A stretch of DNA of 64,000 nt, from positions 59,775,864-59,839,863 of the forward strand of contig NC_052614.1 of NCBI RefSeq assembly GCF_016545825.1. The letters are read 5' to 3'. Position 1 is the stretch's first letter. The number at the start of each line of letters is the position of its first letter. Source of the DNA: Eucalyptus grandis (taxonomy: Eukaryota; Streptophyta; Magnoliopsida; Myrtales; Myrtaceae). This document shows positions 20,934-33,485 of the stretch, in pieces. A program made the position numbers and the translations under genes. Under the pieces are notes generated by a model, which did not search any database, was not told where the DNA came from, and saw nothing but the letters and a program-made list of their open reading frames with translations.

Positions 20934-21443
20934 GGGTTAATGCCCTACAAAACCTTAAATTGGTATAACTGTGACAAATTTATCATAAACTAATTTTTTA
21001 ACCACAAAAACCCCAACCGGTACGCGTTTGACAAATTTATCCCAAACTAATATACTTGTGACAAATTTATCCTATGTCGATTTTCATTAAATTTTATTGT
21101 CAAATTACTAAGTTAAATGACATGTACAATTGATTAGTGTATCGATTTTGGATTTTACTTTCGTTTATTATAGTTGTACAATTTTTGTAATTTTTGTAGT
21201 ATTAATCTAATTTAACGAAATGTATATTTTCACAAATATACTAGTTTAAGGTTTTTTTAAGAGGTCAAATAAATTATTTTAGGATAAATTTGTCACAAAC
21301 ATTACCAATTTGGAAATTTTTATAGTCAATTGGGATAGTTTTATCATAGGTATATCAGTTTGAAATTTGTCGTGGTCAAAAAATTATTTTAAAGTAAATT
21401 TGCTACACGTGTACCAGTTTGAAATTTTTTAATTTATTAACCC
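20934..21443. mobile_element. Foldback (Mutator-like) MITE, 510 bp
   Basis: Ends GGGTTAATGCCC...TTTATTAACCC and is largely an inverted repeat. Left-arm blocks (GTGACAAATTTATC, AACCACAAAAACC) return in reverse complement on the right (GATAAATTTGTCACAAAC). The flanks are AAGAACAAA on the left and AAAAACAAA on the right, 8 of 9 matching, as expected for the 9-bp target duplication of Mutator-like elements. No ORF. A relative lies at 26259-26774 and pieces lie near 24100 and 25140. Confidence 0.7.
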
Positions 21444-21452
21444 AAAAACAAA

Positions 21453-24095
21453 ATATGTGAAATGCTTAATTATGGAGCTATCATGCATTGAAAAAGAAAA
21501 AAATAGGTAAAAAAAAAAAGGGGTGGGGCCATCACTTCAAACTACAATTGAAAGATTAAGTTTTTAGTATAAATATGGGTGAACGAAGCTATTTAGTGGA
21601 TGGAAATAGCGCCGCCCGTTTCTTAAGTGACAAAAATACATAAGAAGTCTTTCATGAACGTTTTGAAAATGGGGCAGCCGGGCAAAAGCACCCTCAAGGA
21701 CTGGACCCAAGATCTTGACTATTTTTTTAACTTTGGTACGACTAGCTATTATTACCTCCTGTTGAAAAACATAGGTTTCGTTCAAATGGATGGGGAACTT
21801 TATTCCCTAGAGCCGATTCTAGGGGCTGAAATATTCAGTGGAATGAGGAGGAACCTCCTTTTGGCTCAAATAAATCCGCACTAGGAGCCACTAATTAGCT
21901 ACCGAACATCCTTTTCTCAAAGTTTAAATTCGTTCCCATGTAATTTAATATATTGACCCTGTCATCCGGATTCTCATATGTGCCTTTCACAAAAAGTGAT
22001 ATATAAAAATTCAATATTTATATAAATGGTCGATTCAATCTAATTAATAAATTTGATCCCTCGCATTTTACATATAAATAATCCAAAAGAACAAACGCCA
22101 CACCTGGTGCCAAATTTAAGATTGTCCAACCTTAAGAGGGAGAACAAGAAACCTATTTGTTTTCGCCATATTAAGTCACCAATCAAAGCCAGGTAACTAC
22201 CGGCACAAGTAAGAATGGCGTAGAGTCCCCTCGTGGTCATAAAAAGGAAAGCGAAGTAGCAAAGATGCCTCTGCAAACGGTGCAACCTGTCTTTGTTGAA
22301 AGAGATGGAGGAGTTAATTGCTTAATTATTTGTATGACCAAAGTTACTTGGCAACTAAGTTGCAAAGATATCGTATGCCATCTTGTTTAGCGGAAGCATC
22401 GTGATCTTTCTGTCACTAAAGATACAGACAGCGCACAAATTCTAAGCCCCACTCACCAAACCAATCTCCAGAGAGAAAAGAGAATTTTGAAGACTATTAC
22501 AAAAAGTAATTTTGTATGAAAGTCCATCCATCACGGTCGACCAAGAGAGACCTCTGCAATGAGGGCAGCCTTGTCCTTATTTTAATAGCTGGAGGAGACA
22601 GCTTCTTCCATAGTAGTTGAAAAATGGTACTACTTTTATCCCTTAAAAACTCTCCCCCGAATATATTCCAATGGCTTTCTTTAGGACCATGCACGGCGAG
22701 AATAATTGGACGACGAATCGCCATCATTAAAAAAGTGTGTTATAATAAAATGAAATGAAAAAACACGTCCAGTTATGAATTGAAAACTTATACTAAAAAA
22801 CAAATTAGCGTCAGTAAGTCCTTTTGATTTGATGTTGCCCCACCATTGAAAAACTTCCAAGCAAAAAATACTATAAAGAAAGATCTCAAACCATCTTAGA
22901 TGCCGATGGCTATCCGCATTATACAATCTAAAAGTAGATCTTTTTTCCTTTCCTAACAAAGGGATGTTCGAGACTTCTTGACCATCTAATTAGGGTGCAA
23001 TGATTTTATGTTCTACATACATTGAATAATTATCAGAGAGATACAAGACTGTATTCCCAATGTTTATCTTAAGAGAATACATAAAGTTTGGCCATTTGAA
23101 TTCAGACCCGAAGTGAGAAAGACGGGTACTTTTTTTTTTTTTAGCAGGTACTTAGAGATTAAAATTTATATTTAACTAAATATAACCCCTAGGTTAGATC
23201 TTCTAAAGGCTAAAGTTGGCACAAAGGAGAGGTTTTGAAACCTAGGGAAGCAGAATAACAAGAGAAAATAAAGAAAGGAAAAAGAAAACGACTAAAGGAA
23301 GAACAGTGAAGACATGAAAGATTCTCGTTAGAAGCTCGAGGCTAAAAAAGCAGTGGACATGAATTTTAGTTTCTTTTCTTCTAGATGCTTTTATATTTAT
23401 GGTGAATATTTCAGATGAAGCCCATCAAAAATCATCCATCAAAATAGATAATGCTGGACCCTGATTATAGCTCGTGGCCCATAAGCATTGACAGAAGTGC
23501 TACCTATCACGTGTTCATTGTGAAATTTATTTTCCTTCTTTTATCTTTTTATATTATAATAATAGATATCTGAACTTTAGACTCGATTGCTTGATTTATA
23601 CCACTGGTGCACGTAAACACGCCATTGTTTTGCAACATATGTTTCATGTTCTTTTAGTTGATGGACGAGTTTCAAAAGGGTAGCTTGGCGTGATCTTTGA
23701 GCCTTGACTAACTCGATTGGACAATTCAAGCTTTCAAATGTTCATGACTTTTCTATCATACTATTCATGAATCTCAAAGCATATATATTAAAGTAAAATA
23801 GACCTTTCAACATCAAAAACAATATCAAATAGAATAGGCTTCTTTAATTTCTAATACAAATTCGAGTGTCTTGTCGAGAAAGATGTGACAGAATCAATTA
23901 TGTAAGACAAAATAGAAGAAGCATTTTAAAATGTCTAACATATATATATAAAATAAAATTAATTCAGCTATACATGTTGCAATAGACTATATTGTCATAC
24001 TCATAGATCTAGACCGTGTAAAGATATAAAATGAGTTTTAGTCATTAATAAATATTTTAAAATGTGGAAAGATAAAATACTCCAACCCAATTTTA
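21453..24095. other. Intergenic DNA without a recognised gene
   Basis: Short ORFs at 21627-21884 (+), 22040-22285 (-), 22497-22727 (-) and 22681-22959 (-) have less AT-biased composition than the surroundings and hint at decayed coding DNA on the minus strand between 22040 and 22960. I could not match them to a family and found no convincing splice structure. The rest is AT-rich. Confidence 0.35.
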
Positions 24096-25310
24096 TAATG
24101 GTTAATACCACAAAAAATTCTAAATTAATGCATTTATAACAAATTTATCTCAAAATAATTTTTTATTGACCAAAAATCATAAACTAATACACCCGTGACA
24201 AATTCTAAAATTGTCAAACTAATACATTTGTTGCAAATTTTTCTTCTAGTAGTTTTCATTAAAAACAGTTCGTTTTGTGAAAAATAATTTTCGGGAAAAC
24301 GTTTTTTGAATTTTCTGATGTTCGTTTTATTGAAAATAAATTCATTGGAGAAGATGTCTTCCATGAAAGGAAAAAAGTCTTCTAGATTAGGGAAAATGTT
24401 TTCCACTTTTGAATAGTATAAAACATTTTCCTTACTTAATCTCTCTTATCTCACACCTCTGCAAATTCTCACTTCCTCCTCCTTTCTTCTTCTTCTTTTC
24501 GTTTTTTATTCGAATTATTTTTAATTTTCTTTTTATTTTTTACTTGAATTATTTTTAATTTCCTTTTTCTTTTCTATTTCTTTTCTATTTCTTTTTCTTT
24601 TTCTTTTCTTTGTTTCCCATCTTTTCTTTTCTTGGCTAGTCGTCAGTTGTTGCCAGCAAATCTCGAACTCATGCTCTACACTCTTGCTTATCATTTTCTT
24701 TATTTACTCTCTCATGTAGTTGTACATTGTTTAAGCAAGGAGCTCTACATGCTTTGCTTCTTTTTTCTTTTATTTATTAAAACACAAAAGACATAGGAGG
24801 AGAACAAGCCACTCAACTGGAAGATTCTCATTAGGGCTGTACATGATTTGCTTCTTTTCTCTTTTGCTTCTTTTTAAAATCCATACGAACATTTTTAGAG
24901 TAAATGAGCGTTTGGTGACAATGTGGAAACAAAGATATGAAACAAGTTTGTCAAGATTTAAAGGCAAATTCATATTTGATGGATTTATAGATCGATAAGT
25001 AATGAATGCCTAAGTGGTGAAGTCTTAGAAAATATTTTCCTTATCGAACACAAAAAAATATTATTATTTTATTGGAAAATGACTTATGAAAAAATATTTT
25101 CGAAAATGGTTAATTTTCACGAAACAAACAAATCATGAATTGATTAATACCACGAAAAACTAAAAATAAATAAATTCGTAATCCAAAAACTGTCACATAT
25201 CGTTCAATTTATCAATTTAACGATAAAATTTAACAAAAATCAATGAATAATAACTTTGTGACGGATATATCGATTTGAGATTTTTTTTCATTACATCAAT
25301 TCATTTTATA
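24096..25310. mobile_element. Nested MITE remnants
   Basis: 24096-24260 resembles one arm of the 20934-21443 element (GGTTAATACCACAAAAAATT). 25138-25300 resembles such an arm in the opposite orientation (GATTAATACCACGAAAAAC). Between them, 24264-25130 has its own inverted ends (GTTCGTTTTGTGAAAAATAA and TTTTCACGAAACAAAC), of the same kind as the element at 53046-53617. I read this as one foldback element opened by a second. The limits are approximate. Confidence 0.45.
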
Positions 25311-26258
25311 ATACATCCACTAAAGAGGAGGAAAATCAATCTTTTTGAACCCTTAAAAATAAATAAAATAAAATAAAATGTTGAGCGTGAAAAAGAGTGC
25401 AAGAAGGACTTTTCCTTTCTTTTTTTTGTCGCGAGTTTTATCTATCACGAAAAGACTCACTGAAAAAAGAAAGAGAGAGAGAGAGGGAAAGCCACAAATG
25501 ATGAGCATCCGTTCTCCTCTCTCCTTCTTGAAACGACACTGCGGAGCGTTACACGGGGAGAGGACTTTGGCTCAGTAATTTTTCCAGAGTACTGCGGGGT
25601 TCTGACCAAAGCCCCCACCACCCCATCACCTCCTCCGACACGTCGCTGCCAGGGCCACGCGATTCTGCTGCTCCGTAGTACTTCGGGAAAGAGCGAGACG
25701 TCCTGTCGTCTCATCCCCGTCTGTCCCACCCACCCCCGTCCTCCCCTCCAGTTTTCCACATTTCCTGTACAAAATTTATCGTCTTGACTTACTTGGCTTA
25801 GAACTCGTCGATTTCAAGATCAGTGTCCAGAATTAAGGATACTGATTAGACGGGTCAGTTCTAAATACCGTACAAAGCACGCATCTTATCAGCAAGAAAT
25901 AAAATTCCGATAGATGCTTCTATCAGTAGTCCAATGACTCAGTTCCCAGCCCTGAATGCATTTCTTATTTTAATATGTTAGCCTTCATATATTGTTCCCT
26001 TAGTTGGAGAAAAAAAACTTCTTCCTTCACCCCCGGAATACCTTCAAATTTTACGTCCCAAAGTTCTTGCCACGTTGTTGACAAAGTCGAGACTCTTCAT
26101 TATAATTTCATTTCTTTCGTGAAAAATTATTAATTTGAAAAAAAAAATCATAAAGATGATCACTTATATTACTTACAAAAATAAATAAACTAAAAATAAT
26201 TTGCATCATTCATTAATATGGTTAGATATAAATTGTTATCGATAATAATAATAATTTA
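25311..26258. other. Intergenic DNA without a recognised gene
   Basis: Contains a GC-richer patch (25500-25760) with a GA microsatellite just before it (25470-25490) and short ORFs on both strands. No family match. The rest is AT-rich. Confidence 0.4.
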
Positions 26259-26774
26259 AGATTGATTGCTCTCGAAAAACCACAAACCGATACACATGTA
26301 ACAAATTTACCCCAAACTATTTTTTGACCACTAAAAACCCAAAACTGGTATACCTTTAATAAATTTACCATAAACCGGTACACTTGTGACAAATTTACCC
26401 TATGTTAGTTTTCATTAAATTTTACTATCAAATTATTAAGTTAAATGACATGTGATAGTTAAGCGATATACGATTTAAGATTTTATGCTATGTTTGCCAC
26501 AATTTACAATTTTTTTTATTTTCATGTGATATTAATCAAATTTAACGAATGGTATATTTGTCACAAATTTACCATTTTTGGGTTTTTGCGATCGAATAAA
26601 TTAGTTTGGGGTAAATTTGTTATAAATGTATTAGTTTGTGATTTTATATGGTCAGTCGGGGTAAATTTGTCGCATGTGTATTAGTTTGGAGTTTTTCATG
26701 GTCAAAAAAATAGTTTTGGTAAATTTGTTACTGAAGTGTGCGATTTTGGATTTTTCAGAGTATTAACCCTTATT
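26259..26774. mobile_element. Foldback MITE, relative of 20934-21443
   Basis: Left end AAGATTGATTGCTCTCGAAAAA is degraded; right end CAGAGTATTAACCCTT is clear. The internal blocks match the first copy in order and orientation (AACAAATTTACCCCAAACTA, TTCATTAAATTTTACTATCA, TTAAATGACATGT). No clear target duplication. Confidence 0.6.
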
Positions 26775-27639
26775 TTAATTGATATAAATGATTATTTTTA
26801 AGAAAATATTTTTAAATTACTTATTTTTGTAAAATAAATACACCTTAATAACGAACAATACTTATCGTGTAGTTATGGGATTACTAAGTAGTTGACAAAT
26901 AAGATACTATAGTCATTTCATTTCAATGGTATACTATTTTATCCATCCAAATATAGGAATTCAAGTTAATTTTCACAATGGTATATATAAAAGAAAAAAG
27001 GCAAGAGGTTCAAACTTCGTATACTCATAATAAGAGAGGTTACTTCTTACGCAGTTTGGCTCTAACTGCACTAAAATGTTATATAAGCTCTTTTCTAGGG
27101 TAATTTCAAGACATGGGCGAAGAAATCTAATTATTTAGAGAATCATGAAATACCTCATAAGTCCCGTGAATCATTAGGTTTGGGCGTTTGACCTCTAAAA
27201 TAGGCATGTTCAAGACCATTTGGCATGTAGTTTGTGGGATTTTAATAGATAACTTCAATTTCCTGAGTTGGAAATCTTCCGATGTCCCAATCAACTGTGC
27301 TAAAGCTGGAGATTTAATATCAAGCATTATACTCATTTAGCAAGAATTCAAGTTCGGAAGGTCTTAGTGATAGTCTGTTTGGAACGATTTTGCCTTTCAA
27401 ATTGTAACTCTTTTATTAAAAAAATAATGCGGCTAATGCACTTATATATAATGCAAATAGTCACATCTTGGATTATGATTGAAATATAAATAGTTAGGTT
27501 TCTTCCTCATTTTAAGGAGACAGTTAAAATATTTTAATAATATAAATGCTTTATTTGATGCGCGGATCAAACTTTGGCAGTTCCAGCCGTGAAAAACCAC
27601 CTCATTAAAATTATAAGGGATAAGCTTAACATTCAAAAA

Positions 27640-28062
27640 TGTTGAGGATGATCCGAGAAATAGGAGACTTCAACGAAGCTGGGGGATTGATTTGTGCATC
27701 TTCTCTACTACTCCTTCGGAGCCGTAGTTGTGGTTGCCGCTGAATGACTGAAGGCTGCTTGGTTCGCTAGATGGCTCCCGGTTTTTTGTTTAGGGGTCTT
27801 CTGGGTGGGTTGCTTTTGTTTGGCCGGCTGGTTGCCTTCTTTTGGTTAGTTGGTCATTTTAGATTGGTTCTTTGTGGGTTGACTAGTTTTCATTGTTGGT
27901 TTTAGCTGTTTGGCTTGTTGTGCCGTTGTTTGGCTTTTCCTTTTATCTCGGCACCCTTCCACTCATCATGCTTCTTATTCATTTTGAGTGTGAGTTGTGG
28001 TGTCGTGATCTCTCTATATAGGTTGGTTTAAGCTCAATATATTTATTATTTACACCAAAAAA
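27640..28062 (+). mobile_element. Probable LINE 3' end with poly(A)
   Basis: A GT-rich, AT-poor block (many GGTTG/TTGG steps) lies in AT-rich DNA. It ends with GGTTTAAGCTCAATATATTT, ATTTACACC and a 12-nt A tract. This composition and ending are typical of truncated plant L1-type LINEs. No reverse transcriptase frame remains and target duplications were not resolved. Confidence 0.4.
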
Positions 28063-29980
28063 AAAAAATTCGAAAGCAATTTTTCATAGAATTATCCATT
28101 GTAAGTGTCACTTACAAAAATGAATGAATAAAAAAAATTTCATCTTTGAAAATATGCAAAAATAAATTGTTGTCATAATAAAAGCATTTTTATTGATTGA
28201 TTATTTCAATAAATATAAGTTATAATTTTTTGAAAATCTTTTTTTTCTAAATTATTCATTTTTTGCAAAGTAAATAGAGTTTAAATTTCAAAAAATTTCT
28301 CTTGATTAGTCTCGCATATCTATACCTACATACGTACCATCTTTTCCACATGTAAAAAGCTTATGGCGCATCGGTCAGCTCCATTTCGCCTATGAGTTTG
28401 GATATTGTGAATTTGCAAAACTAGTAATGCATGTGAAAATAATGATAATCTATAAGCAATAAATTTAAATTAAGGTTTATTAAGATAAAATAAAGTGTGA
28501 TCCGTAGAAAATAATAATAATAGTAGCTAGATGTTTGCGTTCTTGTCTCGAAATTAAAAATAAAAATAAAATAAAGTGTTATGCTCTGTATTTTGATTAC
28601 GGATTCTCACAGAAGTTTTGATCCTCACCTGTTTGTCCTTCTTACGTTTATCAATTCATAATATGAAGAAAAGTAATTTATTTTTGGATAAGCGAGCAGG
28701 TGGTATCCAAGTCATACTCACGCAATTTGATTGATTCATCTTCCCCAATGATCTGGAGAGGGCACTACCATATGAAGACCCAGTGCATTCAAGAGTTAAC
28801 TCTTATAGCATTTCGAGCAAAACTTTACTCTCGAAATACTATATAATATCAGGGCCTAAAATATTTTTATACGAAGTTTCATGATTATATTAAAAAAAAG
28901 TCATAAATGGTCTCTAAACTTTGATATAGTATATAATATGATTTATGAACTTTTCATTTATTTAATATAATTTTGTAACTTCCGTTCAATATAAAATACA
29001 ATTTTTAAATTTTTATTTTTTTAATGTGATATCTAAACTTTTAGTACATATTTAGTTTAGTCCCCAAACTATATAAAAATGTTAAATATAGTGTTTCTAT
29101 TGATTCAAGTTCAGGGACTACATAAATTGAACATGTTCCAAAAATTTATAGATTACAATGAATAAATTGAAAGTTCAACGATTACATTACACATTAAATT
29201 AAAATTCATGAGTCATATTAAATAAATTTAGAGACTATTAAGTCGTTATTTCTTTCCGCAACGGGACTATGTACTCAAACATCTAATGCTTGTTGAAATA
29301 GTCAATTCAAACCTGTTTTGGATAGAGTCCAACAGTCAATTGAAATGAATCAATCTAGGGGAGCCATGTCATGTCGCTGTTAGGGGACATCGTGGGTCCT
29401 ATCTATGCCCCTATCTTAGTACACTAGCCAGCTTTATTTTATTTGAATAAGAGCCCTAAATGTCTAGCTGTTTTTTTTAATTAACACCATTATCAACACT
29501 TGTCAGTCAAAAGCTGAGGGAGAGTTAGATCCTCGATTCAAAAATTTCCGTAACCCCTCCATGAAAGGAACGTGACTCCATGCAAGTAGACCTTGTCATA
29601 TAATAATGACCACTGGGTTTTGACCTAGGACAATATATAATCCGATAACATCTAAACCTACACCAAATAATTTTCGAAAACGAGATAACATAATATCGAG
29701 TCTAGAAAGATTATGTAACAATTTAGTCTCATTTCAGATGCCAAAATTTATATATTTTGAATGATTTCGCATGTTTTATGCATATAAGTGGGGTGAGTTT
29801 GATGTGAATTTCCATAAAACCTTTTCTACCATCCCTCTCCTGGCTCTGGCTCACCCCCCATTATACTTTTTCCTCGAGTTTGAGGCTCAAGTTCGAATCT
29901 TTGCTGCAAAAATGAAAGAACCCACTATCGGTTTTTTTTTTTTTTTTTTTTGCCTTTTCTTGACTTCTTTTTCATTATGT
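28063..29980. other. AT-rich intergenic DNA with a degenerate inverted repeat
   Basis: 28900-29240 is a loose inverted repeat (GGTCTCTAAACTTTGATATA at left, AATTTAGAGACTATTAAG at right), probably an old MITE. A T tract of about 20 nt lies at 29935-29951. No gene. Confidence 0.45.
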
Positions 29981-30069
29981 TTTTCCCTTTCTGGGTTTGT
30001 AGGTTTAATTAATCCATAAACCAATCTCATCTCAAAATCAGAGCTGGATTCGTAAAACACCCAGAACAG

Positions 30070-30290
30070 AACAGCCATTTTTCTCTCTCTCTCTCTGTAT
30101 CTGTCTCTCTCTGTCTCTCGCACGCACACGCTCTCTCTCTCTCTCTCTCTTACGCAGCTTTCACGTGTCGTCTGAGGTACGATCATCGTGCTTTCCGCTT
30201 TCCTCCTGCGCTGAGAAGAGCTAAAAATAAGCGCAGACGCATTCACATCACATATTCAGTGAGAGAGAGAGAGAGAGAAACAGAGGGGGA
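30070..30290 (+). repeat. CT and GA microsatellites upstream of the G-gamma gene
   Basis: CT tracts at about 30080-30115 and 30130-30150 and a GA tract at about 30260-30280. They lie about 1 kb upstream of the start codon, in the promoter or first part of a long leader. Confidence 0.75.
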
Positions 30291-31241
30291 GGGACAGCGA
30301 CGGTGCTCTTCTTGGTCCTTTCCTCACGATCCATTCAGTTCTTTATTTGAAACCAAAGACGCTTGAACCAAAGAACTGTCAACTCTTCCTCAGAGGAAAA
30401 AGAAAATAAGAAATATGTCGCCGTACACACGCTTGGGTTTGCAGGCCTTTTTCACAGCCGTCTTTACCACTACTGATTTACTGCGACTCCTAACTTCTCC
30501 TTCCCAGAACCGCTGTCATTACCATTATTAAAAGCAAGAAAAACAGGGAAAAAAATGGGGGGAAGGAAGGGTAAAAGGAAAAAAAAAAAAAAGAAAAAAG
30601 ATCAGAACCCAGTTTCTCCAGTTGTTTTGTCTCCAGAAAGATCCAATCTTTTTTCCATTTTTCGGGGGCTAACCAGTTAAATTTGATCGAAAGTACTGTT
30701 TGTCAAGAACCCCATTTTGCGTTTATAATGAATTTGTAGGGGAGGCACGGAGGGAAAGTCGAGAAATTTTCACACGCGATGCAGTGCGAGTGAAGTGAAA
30801 ATCTGCATTCATATTTTTGGCACTTTGCATTAAAACACTGCCGCTTTCAGCCCCCTGCCATGTCCTGCTGCTTCCGCAGAGATCTTTTCGGACTTCGGGT
30901 CGTCTTTGTCCCTGTCAGAGGCTACTAATTACTCCCCCTGCCACTGGACCTTTTCTTGTATGCCCATTGGCATTGCCATTGCGCTCTCATTCAATTTCTT
31001 TCACCTAACGTTTCATTTCCGCAGCTCCTCCTGGTTTGTCAACCTCCTGTCCAGAGCATTATTGTTCACCTGGTGTTGCGTGTGTTGCCATTTTTTTTCT
31101 CTTTCTTCTTCTTTTGGTTTTAGTTTTTCATTATTGTGGTTATATTGTGGTCTTGTGTAGTGTTTGAGCGTGTGTTTTTGGGCATAGAGGATCTTCCATC
31201 GATTTGATTTTGGTTCGAGTTGGAAGTGCGGGTGTTGTTGG

Positions 31242-33485
31242 ATGGCTGCTCGGCCGGGCTGTTCGTCGTCGGTGCCGTCGCTGCCGCCGCCGTGCCCGAA
31301 GTCGCCGCCGGAGTATCCGGACTTGTATGGGAAGCGCCGGGAGGCTGCGAAGGTGCAAATGCTGGAGAGAGAAATTGGTTTTCTTGAGGTGGGTCCTCAG
31401 CTCTTTTAGAGTTTTTTGGGCTTGATTTCTTAATTTTTTTGTTTTACTTTACTCTTTGAGTTTTGCCGTTTGGAGTCTCTTATTGAGAATTACCTGTTGT
31501 ACCCGAAAAATGATAGAAGAAAAGGAAAAAAAATTGTGATTTTGGGAAATGTATTTGTTGCTTAGTGTGATTGGTGGGTATAAGAGAGCTGAGACAGATC
31601 CTTGGGAAGAAAATTGTGGTGGAAAAGTTAAACAAGTGTAAATTAATCCCTTTCACGACGAGTTTAATTTGTGATGATGAGGAACTTATGAGTGGGGTGC
31701 TTCTTGTAACGTTAATGCATTGTGCTTGATCATCTTCACTTGCTCTTTCTCTGTTTTCTCCCTATATTTTTCAGTAGTTTTTACTGGAAAAACTTAGTGG
31801 TTATGTAATCTTGACAATTGGGTGGAATCTCTGCTTGGAGCAGGAAGAATTAAAGTCTCTTGATGGACTTCCACCAGCTTCCAGATGCTGCAAAGAGTAT
31901 GCTTAATTTGCAATTCCTTGTAGAAGTATATAAACAGTTAATTACAATGTTGGTTGGAAAGCTCGCTTCATGTCCATCAGCTAACTCTTTTTTTCTGCTT
32001 GAATGTGACGGCCTTGCAGGGTTGCCGATTTTGTTGTGACAAAGGGCGATCCTCTCATGTAAGATAATTGGATTATGCAACCTGTGATACAATTGATATG
32101 GTATTTTTTATCCTTTTGGTTCAATTTCATGCAGAGATCGGAAGGGAAATAAATCCTGCCGCTTTTGGAAGTGGCTCTGGTAGGATTTTCTTTTCTGTAT
32201 TTTTGTTCTTCATTATCCTTGCTGATACTCTTGGTGCTTTGTTCTTCCGTTGCTTATTTTAATTTAGACTCAGATACTTCACAAGAAGCAGAGTGCATTT
32301 AATCATCCCATATTCTATGACATGCTGGCATGGTATTAGATTCACAGCATTCGGACAGCTTTGATTGAATTGAATGTATGCTTGGTAGTTTCATTTGATT
32401 GCAAAGAGGAGATACATTTCTGTATACTTGCCATACCGTTCTGTACAATTGAAAAGTATGTAGAAGATCGATCACTCTGCCTGCTGCATAAATTTGCTGC
32501 TATATTATGCTAAAGGCTTGTGTTGTTTTAGTAAGCCTCTTCAACCCTCTTCCCCACAAAAGTACATCACAATAACTCCTCGACTCTTTCACTTTTAGTT
32601 GTCATTGGTGATCCTTCCACGAACTGTCTTCATCTCAGGCTTTACATCATCTTTGGAAATTGCATGCTGAATTCTGTTGACTGTTTGTTATTTTCTATCA
32701 TTTTATCATCCTGATTATCATTTAGAAACTAGCAGAAGAAGCTCATCTAATCATAAATCCTTTTTTTATGGAGAATTTTATCTGCAATAACCCTGTTTGT
32801 GAATGTTGGCCCTTACTATACGGCCTTAAGGATATATTTCAAAAGCTCATGGGGAAGGACAATATAACTTCTTTGTTCCAATAGAAGTCAAACTGTCAAC
32901 TTAAGATGATTCCTGATATACTGTGGTTTTGCTCCTTGGCTTTGCAGCGGAATGTCCTGTTTTAGCCTCTCATGGTTTTGCTGCTGCTGCTGTTCTGCGT
33001 GCCCAGTTCATTTACAATTGCCCTGCAGCTGCAAATGCAACTCGTGCAGCTCATCTAAATGTTGCTCGTGTCCAAGTTGCTCAGCACGCAAGTGTCGGTG
33101 TTGCTCGTGTCCCAAATCTGATTGCTGTAGAGGCATATCTTGCTGTTTTAGAAGTTGTACCTTTTCCTTTCCTTCTTGCCCTAGTTGCTCTTGCTCTAGT
33201 TGCTCTTGCCCTAGTTGCTCTTGCTCTAGTTGCTCTTGCCCTAGTTGCTCTTGCTCTAGCTGCTCTTGCTATTCCTGGCCTAGTTGCTCTTGCTCTAGTT
33301 GCTCTAGTTGCTCTTGCCCTAGCTGCTCTTGCTGTTCCTGGCCTAGTTGCTCTTGCTTTTCCTGCCCTAGTTCCTCTTGCTGTTCCTGGCCTAGTTTGTC
33401 CTGCCTTAAGTGCCCGAAGGTAAGCTGTTGTTTCAGTTGTAACTGTAAAAAAATATGTTGTGATCCTCGCTATTTATGTTACTAG
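31242..33485 (+). CDS. AGG3: Type-C heterotrimeric G-protein gamma subunit (AGG3/GS3/DEP1-like)
   Basis: Five exons: 31242-31388, 31844-31896, 32020-32058, 32135-32179 and 32948-33485, 273 aa, GT-AG throughout. The N-terminal third is the G-gamma-like domain that pairs with G-beta (KRREAAKVQMLEREIGFLE, then EELKSLDGLPPASRCCKEVA). A hydrophobic WKWLCGMSCFSLSWF segment follows near residue 91-105. From there on the protein is a Cys-rich tail of about 165 residues with CSSCSC/CPSC repeats, which marks the plant-specific type C class. In Arabidopsis and rice these proteins control organ and seed size and stress responses from the plasma membrane. The tail repeat (33170-33410) is a DNA minisatellite and probably varies in length. 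An AAG|GTAAGC at 33418-33421 could act as a donor and shorten the tail. Confidence 0.92.
33170..33410 (+). repeat. Coding minisatellite in the Cys-rich tail
   Basis: Tandem TTGCTCTTGCTCTAG / TTGCTCTTGCCCTAG units of 15 bp and multiples, inside exon 5 of the G-gamma gene. Each unit adds Cys/Ser pairs, so unit gain or loss changes tail length without breaking the frame. Confidence 0.85.

Noticed and set aside
32923..33423. 166-codon ORF of repeated Ala-Leu-Val
   Set aside because: It is the second frame of the Cys-rich minisatellite of the G-gamma gene. The CSSC frame continues a well-supported spliced gene.
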